A stretch of DNA of 64,000 nucleotides from Mucilaginibacter sp. cycad4 (lineage in GTDB: Bacteria; Bacteroidota; Bacteroidia; Sphingobacteriales; Sphingobacteriaceae). The DNA is taken from positions 3,844,001-3,908,000 of the forward strand of contig NZ_CP139559.1 in the NCBI RefSeq assembly GCF_034263275.1. The letters run 5' to 3'. Positions 53,900-61,433 of this stretch are shown one piece after another; within the stretch, counting starts at the first letter, position 1, and each line of letters begins with the position of its first letter. The notes under the pieces are model-generated. The model ran no database searches. It was given only the letters and a program-made list of their open reading frames with translations, and was not told the origin of the DNA. A program made the translations under genes and the position numbers.

Positions 53900-54577
53900 T
53901 TACTGCTTAGCGGCCTGCCGCTCTTTGATCCGTTTTTGCCACTCTTCACCCTCCTTTTTCATATCGTAGCCCTGTGCAGACAGGTAATTATTAATGCGGC
54001 CCTTAAACTTGCCAAACCAGGCATGTTTTTTCTCTGCCGATTCGGCATCTATGGCATTCTCCCGGGCTTCCAGCAGCCATCCTTTAATTTTGTCTTTTTG
54101 TTCGCCGGTAAGGGTAGGTATTTCATCCTGGTAAGCGGTGTAGGTGATGGGGTAGATGCGGTAGGTCATGCCGTCTTTTATCTTATCAACCTGGTCAGTA
54201 CTTAATTCTTTATTCAGCTTATTGATATATGAGGTATGTAAAACCTTAACCTGCTTAACCACATTACTATCTACAAGGGCGATTTGGGCATTGGCACCTG
54301 CCTTATTATCAGGCATCTGAGTTTTAATATCATTTACTTTTGCTTTACGAGCATCATAAATGGTATTCAAATCGCTGTACTGGGCAACTATTATATCACG
54401 TACCTTCTTAAATTTTACCGAATCGGTAATGCCCGCGCCTGTAACAATTTTGTTAGAGCGTTCGGTTATAACTTTTATATAGTTGTTATCCACAGGTGCT
54501 TGCGCCAAAGCCGCGCTGCCTGCAACTGATAATAACAATATCGCTATGTATTTAAAGTGCTTCATGGGTTGTTTCAA
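53900..54577 (-). CDS. DUF3826 protein, first gene of the PUL
   Basis: A 225-residue exported protein; signal peptide near MKHFKYIAILLLSVAGSAALAQ (Met4 is an equal start option). The body is helical: DSVKFKKVRDIIVAQYSDLN, KQVKVLHTSYINKLNKELSTDQVDKIKDGM, YTAYQDEIPTLTGEQKDKIKGWLLEARENAIDA and GRINNYLSAQGYDMKKEGEEW. It aligns by eye with the DUF3826 protein at 31635 in helix order and in the LTEEQ/LSTDQ and ILANLKQARE/IKGWLLEARE segments, but is clearly divergent. Function is unknown. It is the promoter-proximal gene of the 43-kb run, just upstream of susC, a place usually taken by regulators or binding proteins. Confidence 0.78.
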   Translation of the reverse strand: MKQPMKHFKYIAILLLSVAGSAALAQAPVDNNYIKVITERSNKIVTGAGITDSVKFKKVRDIIVAQYSDLNTIYDARKAKVNDIKTQMPDNKAGANAQIALVDSNVVKQVKVLHTSYINKLNKELSTDQVDKIKDGMTYRIYPITYTAYQDEIPTLTGEQKDKIKGWLLEARENAIDAESAEKKHAWFGKFKGRINNYLSAQGYDMKKEGEEWQKRIKERQAAKQ

Positions 54578-55002
54578 TTGGTTAAATTCTTTACAGTTTT
54601 TATAAAAGCTCTTAAAAAAGCATATAGGATCCTGCCGTTTTTTTATGCAATTAATTGTTCATATCACAATCAATTAACTGTTAAAATCTTGTCAGTTCTA
54701 AAAGCCTGCTAAAAAGTATAATTAATTTTATTGGTTTATATTTCCTGGTATCCCGCAGCCTGATTTACAAGTTGCTTTAACAAATATCAATGGTTAGCGT
54801 TTGCGTTTCCTATTTGTATTTATCTATTTATTATACAATCTTATCATAAGCTATTTTTCCTGTTCAGTTAATTTTTTGTCAAAAGAAAATTACATTGCTG
54901 TAAATTGGGTTTAATTAAAAATTGCTACTTTTAAAAATATAAACCGACGAGGCACGCATCCAATTGTCCGCCGACCTGCTAACCTTTATTGATTTTTACA
55001 AA
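54578..55002. other. Divergent control region between the PUL and the araC-type gene
   Basis: This AT-rich 425-nt stretch separates the PUL (leftward) from the AraC-type regulator (rightward). It contains the palindrome CAATTAATTG near 54648-54657 with a related ATCAATTAACTG just downstream, possible operator half-sites. A promoter-like pair for the regulator is listed separately. No clean TAnnTTTG box was found for the leftward PUL promoter; GATATTTG (reverse strand, 54781-54788) is one base off but lacks a good -33 partner. Confidence 0.55.
54905..54933 (+). promoter_or_regulatory. Bacteroidota-type promoter for the AraC regulator
   Basis: TTG at 54905-54907 (-33) and TACTTTTA at 54926-54933 (-7, consensus TAnnTTTG, one mismatch) are 18 nt apart, near the usual 19-21. 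Transcription would begin about 54940, giving a leader of roughly 60 nt to the ATG at 55003. The call is by motif only. Confidence 0.45.
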
Positions 55003-55896
55003 ATGAAGCCCCATTTTCTCAAGGTTGCGGTAAAACCGCAAAATTCATTCAGTATCAGGCACGATATTTTGCCCACCTTCCGGGGCATCTGGCATTACCA
55101 TCCCGAGCTTGAATTACACTACGTAATAAAGGGCGAAGGGGTTAGGTTTATTGGTGATAATATCAGCAATTTTTCGCCGGGCGAAATTACATTGCTTGGT
55201 GAGGCCCTCCCGCACTGCTGGCGTTGCAAGGATGAATATTTTTTGCCCGATTCGGGATTGAATGTTGAGGTGATCGTGATACATTTTTTGCCCGACTGCC
55301 TTGGCCGTTATTTGTTAAATTTACCCGAAGCCTACATACTGCCCAAGCTTTTTGAAAAAGCCAAAAGCGGTATGGTAATTAAGGGTGAAGCAAAAACCGA
55401 ACTGGCCAAACTGATGCGGCAGGCAGTTGATGCAACCAACCTCGACAGGATCATTATCCTGCTATCGATACTGAAAGTGTTAGCCGAGAATGAAGATTTT
55501 GAACCGATAACTTTATCACACAGCGACTTTCACCAATCCAACGAATCGGATACCATCCGCCTTAATAAAGTATGTTCCTATACGCTGGCCAACTACAAAC
55601 AAGAGATCAGCCTGGAAAAAATAGCAGCTATCGGCAACTTGAGCGTTACCTCGTTTTGCCGCTATTTTAAGCTCATGACCAAGAAAACTTATTTTGATTT
55701 TTTAACCGAGATCAGGATCAGTCATGCCTGCCGGTTTTTGATTGAGGATAAGCTACCCACCGAGGTTTTGTGCTTTGAATGCGGCTATAATAACATTTCA
55801 AATTTTTACCGCCACTTTAAAAGGGTTACCGGCATGACCCCGCTTGAGTATAAACGCCGGTATATCAAAGGGCAAAAGCAGGCAATTTCTGCTTGA
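55003..55896 (+). CDS. AraC-family transcriptional regulator
   Basis: A 297-residue DNA-binding regulator. The ATG at 55003 is chosen; a TTG 39 nt upstream (54964) is in frame but adds an untypical MSADLLTFIDFYK. The N-terminal cupin sensor (about 20-90) has WHYHPELELHYVIKGEGVRFIG and FSPGEITLLGEALPHCW, with His residues lining a ligand pocket. The C-terminal AraC domain (about 195-290) has two helix-turn-helix units: ISLEKIAAIGNLSVTSFCRYFK and VLCFECGYNNISNFYRHFKRVTGMTPLEYKRRY. It is divergent from the PUL and convergent to the DapA-family gene. It probably senses a sugar or uronate and activates the flanking genes. Confidence 0.93.
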   Translation: MKPHFLKVAVKPQNSFSIRHDILPTFRGIWHYHPELELHYVIKGEGVRFIGDNISNFSPGEITLLGEALPHCWRCKDEYFLPDSGLNVEVIVIHFLPDCLGRYLLNLPEAYILPKLFEKAKSGMVIKGEAKTELAKLMRQAVDATNLDRIIILLSILKVLAENEDFEPITLSHSDFHQSNESDTIRLNKVCSYTLANYKQEISLEKIAAIGNLSVTSFCRYFKLMTKKTYFDFLTEIRISHACRFLIEDKLPTEVLCFECGYNNISNFYRHFKRVTGMTPLEYKRRYIKGQKQAISA

Positions 55897-55981
55897 TTTG
55901 TTTAAGTCTTAAGTTGTTAGTCGAAAGTCTTAAGTAAAAAAATGCTTAAAATTGGGGATCGCCATTTTTAGGTGGACAACC

Positions 55982-56117
55982 TTCATTGCCGTTGGTTTTA
56001 ACCAACGGAATAATTAATTAGCAGTGAGGGGGCTTCAGCCAAAATCCGCTTGTTGAATTGGGCTAAAGCCAAGACTTTTCAGTTTTTTTTCCGTTGGTTA
56101 AAACCAACGGCAATGAA
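55982..56117. repeat. Palindromic element with perfect 29-bp arms, each arm a hairpin
   Basis: The 29-nt arm at 55982-56010 (TTCATTGCCGTTGG...) has its exact reverse complement at 56089-56117. Each arm contains its own palindrome, CCGTTGGTT/AACCAACGG around 2 nt. The 78-nt centre holds GGCTTCAGCC (56031-56040) and GGCTAAAGCC (56061-56070). It lies between convergent genes (regulator and DapA-family gene) and may also end both transcripts. Confidence 0.9.
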
Positions 56118-56151
56118 TATCTCTTTTACAGCCTTTACTTTCAACTTAACA

Positions 56152-57084
56152 CTAATAATTCCCGATACCTATTTCGCTTTGCAGTATCGTATAATTGCTG
56201 TACAGATCTTCTATTTTATTGCGGATGGCCGGCGAAAAATAGCCAACGTCGCGGCGGGTAGTGGTTGATATTTCCAGGCCGCGTTTGGTAAGATAATATT
56301 TTGCAATAACCGGGTAAACATTGTGCATGACATCCATGTTTTCGGTTAAAAATTCCTGTACCATTGCAACCTCATGCTGGCGCGATGCATCGGCATAATG
56401 ATCACATAACCAAACAATAAGCTCCGGAAAAAAATTTCCCTGAATACATGACAATCCCGCCGAGCCTGCTTTTAGTGATTCAACCGCGTGAACCATGTAA
56501 GCATCATATAAACCAAACGAAGGATTGATCTTGCTTACTTCCAGTTTTTGTTTTACCACATCCAGGTTAAGGCAGGTATCTTTATGATATATTACCCTGC
56601 CGGTTGCCGCAAAATGATGCAGTTGCAGTGGCGACAATAGCCTTTTGTATGGTACGGGGCATTCGTAAAAGCCCAAAGGGATATTTTCAGTATGATTGAA
56701 CAGGTCAAATACACGGTCATTTAACATAGTATCCGGCTCATCAGCATCAGCCAGCAAACTGGTAATGGCAATTACCGCCGAAGTGCCGGTATCATACACA
56801 CTTTTTATAAAATCAGCTTGCTTTTCAATCGGCCCGCCAAAGGTACCGGTAGCAACAACAGGAACAGCGCTATCAACAGTTTCAACAACGTGTTTGATAA
56901 TGGCCAAACGCTCTTCGCCACTTAGTTCAAACATTTCGCTCGAAAGGCAATTGGCAAATACACCGGCAGCTCCCGCATGCAAATACATTTCGGTTAAGCG
57001 GGTTAGCGCTGCATAATCAACCGCACCGTTATCTTTAAAAGGCGTCAACATTACCGGGATAAAACCCTTTTTTGATTGTTCCAT
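56152..57084 (-). CDS. DapA-family aldolase/dehydratase with altered active-site motif
   Basis: A 310-residue TIM-barrel Schiff-base enzyme, cytoplasmic. It opens KGFIPVMLTPFKDNGAVDY as in the family. The Schiff-base lysine is K168 in VIYHKDTC, and the tyrosine is Y140 in GFYECPVPYKRLLS. The usual GTTGE substrate loop is replaced by NCLSSE at 45-50. It thus resembles the group of divergent DapA-like enzymes seen in Bacteroidota sugar loci, not lysine or sialate enzymes. It lies 12 nt after the symporter gene, so the two form an uptake-and-cleavage pair. The substrate is unknown; a 2-keto-3-deoxy acid is likely. Confidence 0.83.
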   Translation of the reverse strand: MEQSKKGFIPVMLTPFKDNGAVDYAALTRLTEMYLHAGAAGVFANCLSSEMFELSGEERLAIIKHVVETVDSAVPVVATGTFGGPIEKQADFIKSVYDTGTSAVIAITSLLADADEPDTMLNDRVFDLFNHTENIPLGFYECPVPYKRLLSPLQLHHFAATGRVIYHKDTCLNLDVVKQKLEVSKINPSFGLYDAYMVHAVESLKAGSAGLSCIQGNFFPELIVWLCDHYADASRQHEVAMVQEFLTENMDVMHNVYPVIAKYYLTKRGLEISTTTRRDVGYFSPAIRNKIEDLYSNYTILQSEIGIGNY

Positions 57085-57096
57085 TTGATGATTAAA

Positions 57097-58653
57097 TTAA
57101 ACTGTTAACTGCCTTGTTTTGGTTAAAAATATTCCTGTTAAAAAAATAGCTAATGTGCCTGCCACAATGATCATGTTGGTGTTCAGCGTACTGCGAAGGG
57201 CAGCGTATTGTTCAGGAATGAGTGATGGAAAGGTAAGCCAAAGGATTACCAAAACACCGATAATACTGGCGATGATAGCCTCATGATTACGGGTTTGCCT
57301 GCTGATAATCCCCAGCAAAAACAAACCAAGCATACCCGCTGCAAAAATTCCCGAAAGCTGCCACCACAGATCAAGGATACTTTTTACCCCTATCATGGCT
57401 ATCCCGGCTGCCATACCTGCAAACCCAAAGAGCACGGTGCCGATGTGCAAAGCATTTAACGTATTTTTATCATTGAGTTGCGGCTTAAAGTAGCGTTTGT
57501 AAATATCGATGGTAAAAACGGTAGCTGAGGAGTTCATCCCAGAGCTGATAGTGCTCATGGCTGCCGATAAAATTGCTGCCACAATAATGCCAACCAGGCC
57601 TGCAGGGATTTTGGTAACCATAAAATGCGGCATGATTTTGTCGCCGTAATCGGCAGGTGTAAGTTTACCCATAAACGCTGTAACCTGGGTGGCCGAGGCC
57701 GTTGCAGGCAGGCGCTCAATAGCTACCTGGTGTTTAAGGCTTAAGATCAAATCGGGGTGCTGGCTGTAGTATGCGTATAAGCATGAACCAATTACAAAAA
57801 ACAGGAAAGAAGCCGGTACATAAATACCAACGCAAAGCCATACCGATTTGGCAGCTTGTTTGGTAGATGTAGCTGCGTGATAACGCTGAATATAATTTTG
57901 ATCCATCCCAAAATTGTTGAGGTTGATAAAGAACCCGTAAAACAGGATCACCCAAAATGTTGGTTCGGTAAGGTTCAATGAAAAACTGCCCAGGCTGAAT
58001 TTGTGATCGGCTTTACCAATTTCTACGATCTTATCAAAGCCGCCGGGGATGTTATTTACCACCAGGTAAATGATGAGCAGGGCTCCTAAAGTTTTGATGA
58101 TGGCCTGCACCACCTCTGTCCAGATCACGGCTTTGATCCCGCCGGATACCGTATACAAGATAATGGAAATCCCCATAATGATCATGATCACCTTCATAGA
58201 GAGACCGGTAAGTGCCTGAAGGCTCAGTGCTATGCCAAAAAACACAGAACCCATGCGGGCAATCTGCGTAAGCAAAAAGCAGATAACCGCATAAACCCTT
58301 GCCCAGGGGCCAAAGCGTTTTTCAAAGTGTGTATAAGCCGATATGTTGCCGGTATTACGGTAAAATGGTATAAAATACTTAACCGCTACCCAGGCGGCAA
58401 ATGGCATGGAGAAGCTAAATACAAAAGCATTCCAGTTGCCGCCATAAGCTTTGCCGGGCACACCCAAAAATGTATTACTGCTTAAAAAAGTGGCATAAAT
58501 GGATAAACCGATGGCCCAGCCCGGTATTAAACCAGATGCAACGGTAAACTGCTCGGCATTTTTATTTTTACGCGAAAAATAAAAACCAACCAGCACCATG
58601 GCTATAAGGTAAATACCTATAATGGTAAAATCTAACACGGGCAACACTTTCAT
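57097..58653 (-). CDS. Sodium:solute symporter (SSS family)
   Basis: A 518-residue inner-membrane transporter with about 13 hydrophobic helices. It starts VLDFTIIGIYLIAMVLVGFYFSRK and has GLSIYATFLSSNTFLGVPGKAYGG near 50-73 and AAILSAAMSTISSGMNSSATVFTIDIYKRYF near 365-395. These match the sialate/glucose-type SSS branch that often pairs with DapA-family enzymes. It shares its layout with the plus-strand copy at 5569 (RKNKNAEQFTVASGLIPGWAIG here, QNSTKKYFVSRGSIPAWAIG there). It heads a two-gene unit with the divergent DapA-family enzyme. It probably imports a sugar acid freed by the locus. Confidence 0.92.
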   Translation of the reverse strand: MKVLPVLDFTIIGIYLIAMVLVGFYFSRKNKNAEQFTVASGLIPGWAIGLSIYATFLSSNTFLGVPGKAYGGNWNAFVFSFSMPFAAWVAVKYFIPFYRNTGNISAYTHFEKRFGPWARVYAVICFLLTQIARMGSVFFGIALSLQALTGLSMKVIMIIMGISIILYTVSGGIKAVIWTEVVQAIIKTLGALLIIYLVVNNIPGGFDKIVEIGKADHKFSLGSFSLNLTEPTFWVILFYGFFINLNNFGMDQNYIQRYHAATSTKQAAKSVWLCVGIYVPASFLFFVIGSCLYAYYSQHPDLILSLKHQVAIERLPATASATQVTAFMGKLTPADYGDKIMPHFMVTKIPAGLVGIIVAAILSAAMSTISSGMNSSATVFTIDIYKRYFKPQLNDKNTLNALHIGTVLFGFAGMAAGIAMIGVKSILDLWWQLSGIFAAGMLGLFLLGIISRQTRNHEAIIASIIGVLVILWLTFPSLIPEQYAALRSTLNTNMIIVAGTLAIFLTGIFLTKTRQLTV

Positions 58654-58706
58654 GCGTTAATCGGGTGGTACGGTAAAAATTAGTATTATGGTTTAAAATT
58701 GTATAA

Positions 58707-58714
58707 CAAATGTA
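58707..58714 (-). promoter_or_regulatory. TAnnTTTG-type -7 box upstream of the symporter
   Basis: On the minus strand the sequence reads TACATTTG, a perfect match to the Bacteroidota -7 consensus, about 55 nt before the symporter ATG. No TTG lies 19-21 nt upstream, so only half of the promoter is supported. Confidence 0.33.
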
Positions 58715-58822
58715 ACGTACTGCTGCTGGCCTTTACTGTAATATTTTCGCTTGCTATTGTAGGATATTAGCATCAACGGAATAAAAACGCCGCCTCTCGC
58801 AGGAGTCGATTGATGTTAGAAC

Positions 58823-58852
58823 GCCGCCGCTCGGCTCCAGCCGAGCGGCGGC
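58823..58852. repeat. GC-rich perfect hairpin (REP-like)
   Basis: GCCGCCGCTCGG (58823-58834) and CCGAGCGGCGGC (58841-58852) pair perfectly across CTCCAG. Related pieces occur at 11328-11350 and 11685-11705 in the other large gene-free region, which marks it as an interspersed repeat. Confidence 0.8.
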
Positions 58853-58875
58853 TAGAAAATGACAAGCCGTATAGT

Positions 58876-59015
58876 TGACTCACCCGGTCTACGCTACGTT
58901 GGACCGCCCTCTCTATCCTTCGGATAAAGAGGGTAAGAAAGAAAAATAAATTAAAATCCCCTCTTTACGCTTGGGTAGAGAGGGGTGACGAGCGCAGCGA
59001 TGTCGGGGTGAGTCG
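58876..59015. repeat. Imperfect inverted repeat of about 55-60 bp per arm
   Basis: The left arm starts GACTCACCCGGTCTACGC (58876) and runs through CCCTCTCTATCC and AAAGAGGG. The right arm runs from CCCTCTTTACGC to GGGGTGAGTC (59015) and reads as the near reverse complement. Mismatches are scattered. The CCTCTC/GAGAGGGG part resembles the element at 11401-11506. Confidence 0.65.
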
Positions 59016-59036
59016 ATATGCGCCATGGTTTCACGC

Positions 59037-61433
59037 TCAACGCTTACCTTCAATAATTAACCGGGCTGATTGTAAACCATCTGCCATGGCAGTTATCGTA
59101 ATCTCGCCCCCAACAGCTTTAGATTGAATAATAGCCAACCCCAAACCATTAAACAAATGACGCTGATCGGATACAAACGGATCCAGATCCGTTTGTGAAC
59201 CGTTATCCACGCCCTTCAGTATCCCTTGTCCGCTTACTTTAAATTTCACCAATTGATTGGCATTTGGCACCGGGACATCATTTTTATCTAAAACAGATAC
59301 GGTAATGTATGACAGGTCTTTACCATCGGCTTTAATTTTATCCCGATCTGCCTTTAACTGTATTTTATAAGGCTCTCCCGCTGTAACAACCCGGGTAGTC
59401 ATAACCACTTTGCCATTACGGCGCGATACGGCCTTTAATACTCCCGGCTCGTAATTAACGCGCCACACCACGTGCAGGTCGTCGCCTGTTTTCTTTCTTA
59501 TGCCTATCGATTTGCCGTTTAAAAAGGCTTCCACCTCATCGGCATTGTTATAATAAGCCCAAACATCAATCAGTTGTCCGGGTTTCCAGTTCCAGTGCGG
59601 TAAGAGGTGCAAAACGGGTTTGTTAGTCCACTCGCTTTGGTACATGTAATAAACATCTTTAGGGAAACCGGCCAGATCAACAATGCCAAAATACGAGCTG
59701 CGCGCAGGCCACAGGTATGGGGTTGGTTCGCCGATGTAATCAAAGCCTGTCCACACAAACAGGCCCGAAAGGAAATCATGCTTTTTGATAATTTTCCAGG
59801 TTTCCTCATGTGTAGAGCCCCAATAGGCTGATACATTATCATAGGCTGATACTGTAAAATCAGCATTACCGTCTTTCAAGGGCGTTTTGCCATCCTTAGG
59901 CCAGCGCCTGATACTATCCGAGGGCATATCATAATGCCCCCGAGTCGCCAGGGCCGACATGTTTTCGGTGCCGATAAATTTTTGGCCGGGGTAGTTTTTC
60001 TGAAAATCAGCATATACTTCCTGGTGATAATTTAAACCCACCAAATCAAGCGCACCCGATTGGTAAATGAAATTCTTTTTAGGGTCGGCATCGCTCAGGG
60101 CTGATGTAACTGGTCGCGTATTATCCAGTTGCTTTACTATTTTCACCAGCTCGCGACCGATGCTTACGCCCGTGCTGTCAAATTGTTCCCTGATCTCGTT
60201 GCCAATGCTCCAGGCAAAAATGGATGGGTGGTTGCGGTCGCGCAAAATTTGGTCTTTCAGGTCTTTCACATGCCACTCGCCCCAATCCTCATGGTAATCG
60301 TGTTTGCTCTTTTTCTTCTTCCACATATCAAAGGCTTCATCCATCACCAGGAAACCCATTTTATCGCACAGATCGAGCAGTTCGGGTGCGGGCGGATTGT
60401 GCGATGTACGGATGGCATTGCAGCCCATATCCTTCAAGATCTGCAATTGCCGCTCAATGGCACGTGTATTAACAGCAGTACCCAAAGCGCCCTGATCATG
60501 GTGCAGGCATACGCCGAGTATCTTCATCGGCTCGCCATTTAAGCTAAAGCCTTTATCTGCATCGAAGTTGAAATAACGGATGCCAGTGTTGGTGGTATAA
60601 TCATCAATCACCTTACCGGCAGCTATCAATTGCAGCTTTACCTTGTACAGGTAAGGCCTACCTATCGACCATAACTCAGGATTTTTTATTTGGATACTTT
60701 GCTGAATTACTGTATCCGTTATAGACGATATGCTCATACCTACAACTCCCCCTTTATCATCCAAAACCGAGACCTTAAGTTTCATTTTTGAGGCACCAGC
60801 AGGTAATAACGTACGGATATTGATCTCTGCTTTTTGATGATCAACCTGCGGCGTAGTTATAAATGACGACCATTGCGGCAAATGGATTTTATTGGTAGTG
60901 GTTAACCAAACATTGCGGTAAATGCCCGACCCGGTGTACCAGCGCGAATTAGGCTGATCGCTGTTATCAACCTTAACGGCAATGATATTTTGTTGTGTGC
61001 CAAATTTGAGATAACGAGTAAGATCATACCTGAACGAGATATAGCCATTAGGCCGCTTGCCTAAATAATGTCCGTTGATCCAGACTTCGCTGTTATGAAA
61101 AACGCCGTCGAAATCAATAAAGATTTTCTTGCTTTTTGCTGATGTTGGGATTATAAAGCTTTTGCGATACCAACCGATACCGGCAGGCAGCCCACCTTCA
61201 GCCTGCGTAGTAGGGTTTTTACTGTCGAATTTCCCTTCGATACTCCAATCATGCGGCAGATCAAGCTTTCGCCAATGGCTATCATTATATTTTACTGCGT
61301 TAGCAACCGAATCGTCACCCAAAAAAAACTTCCAGCCAGTGTTAAAACTCTCTGTTTTATGTACGTTTTGGGCAGATACAGCATTGACCGCAAAAAACAC
61401 TAAACACAGTGTATATAGATATCGGAACCTCAT
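59037..61433 (-). CDS. GH2 beta-galactosidase-type enzyme with DUF4982 and Ig-like tail, secreted
   Basis: A 798-residue exported GH2 enzyme; signal peptide MRFRYLYTLCLVFFAVNAVSAQ. Domains are sugar-binding (about 25-185, with WYTGSGIYRNVWL), Ig-like (190-290), TIM barrel (295-600), DUF4982 (about 610-690, HWNWKPGQLIDVWAYYNNADEVEAFLNG) and a final Ig-like invasin-type domain (700-798). The acid/base is E413 in WSIGNEIREQ and the nucleophile is E490 in FIGTENMSAL. This layout is common for beta-galactosidases of Bacteroidota PULs. Its ATG overlaps the stop of the upstream propeller gene by 4 nt. It would trim beta-linked galactose from pectin side chains, though other GH2 activities are possible. 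Confidence 0.92.
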   Translation of the reverse strand: MRFRYLYTLCLVFFAVNAVSAQNVHKTESFNTGWKFFLGDDSVANAVKYNDSHWRKLDLPHDWSIEGKFDSKNPTTQAEGGLPAGIGWYRKSFIIPTSAKSKKIFIDFDGVFHNSEVWINGHYLGKRPNGYISFRYDLTRYLKFGTQQNIIAVKVDNSDQPNSRWYTGSGIYRNVWLTTTNKIHLPQWSSFITTPQVDHQKAEINIRTLLPAGASKMKLKVSVLDDKGGVVGMSISSITDTVIQQSIQIKNPELWSIGRPYLYKVKLQLIAAGKVIDDYTTNTGIRYFNFDADKGFSLNGEPMKILGVCLHHDQGALGTAVNTRAIERQLQILKDMGCNAIRTSHNPPAPELLDLCDKMGFLVMDEAFDMWKKKKSKHDYHEDWGEWHVKDLKDQILRDRNHPSIFAWSIGNEIREQFDSTGVSIGRELVKIVKQLDNTRPVTSALSDADPKKNFIYQSGALDLVGLNYHQEVYADFQKNYPGQKFIGTENMSALATRGHYDMPSDSIRRWPKDGKTPLKDGNADFTVSAYDNVSAYWGSTHEETWKIIKKHDFLSGLFVWTGFDYIGEPTPYLWPARSSYFGIVDLAGFPKDVYYMYQSEWTNKPVLHLLPHWNWKPGQLIDVWAYYNNADEVEAFLNGKSIGIRKKTGDDLHVVWRVNYEPGVLKAVSRRNGKVVMTTRVVTAGEPYKIQLKADRDKIKADGKDLSYITVSVLDKNDVPVPNANQLVKFKVSGQGILKGVDNGSQTDLDPFVSDQRHLFNGLGLAIIQSKAVGGEITITAMADGLQSARLIIEGKR

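Larger units (their letters stand above)
58654..59036. other. 383-nt gap with GC-rich hairpin and a long imperfect inverted repeat
   Basis: It lies between the GH2 gene (stop at 59037) and the symporter gene (start at 58653), both on the minus strand. It holds the TACATTTG box for the minus strand at 58707-58714, the hairpin at 58823-58852 and the inverted repeat at 58876-59015. No coding frame is credible. Confidence 0.65.

Noticed and set aside
54964..55002. TTG start for the AraC regulator
   Set aside because: The ATG at 55003 gives the usual family N-terminus; the 13 extra residues have no family support. It stays possible.
56152..58653. Sialic acid uptake and N-acetylneuraminate lyase
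   Set aside because: The DapA-family protein lacks the GTTGE loop and no NanK, NanE or GlcNAc genes are present. The sialate esterase and sialidase names also reflect annotation history only.
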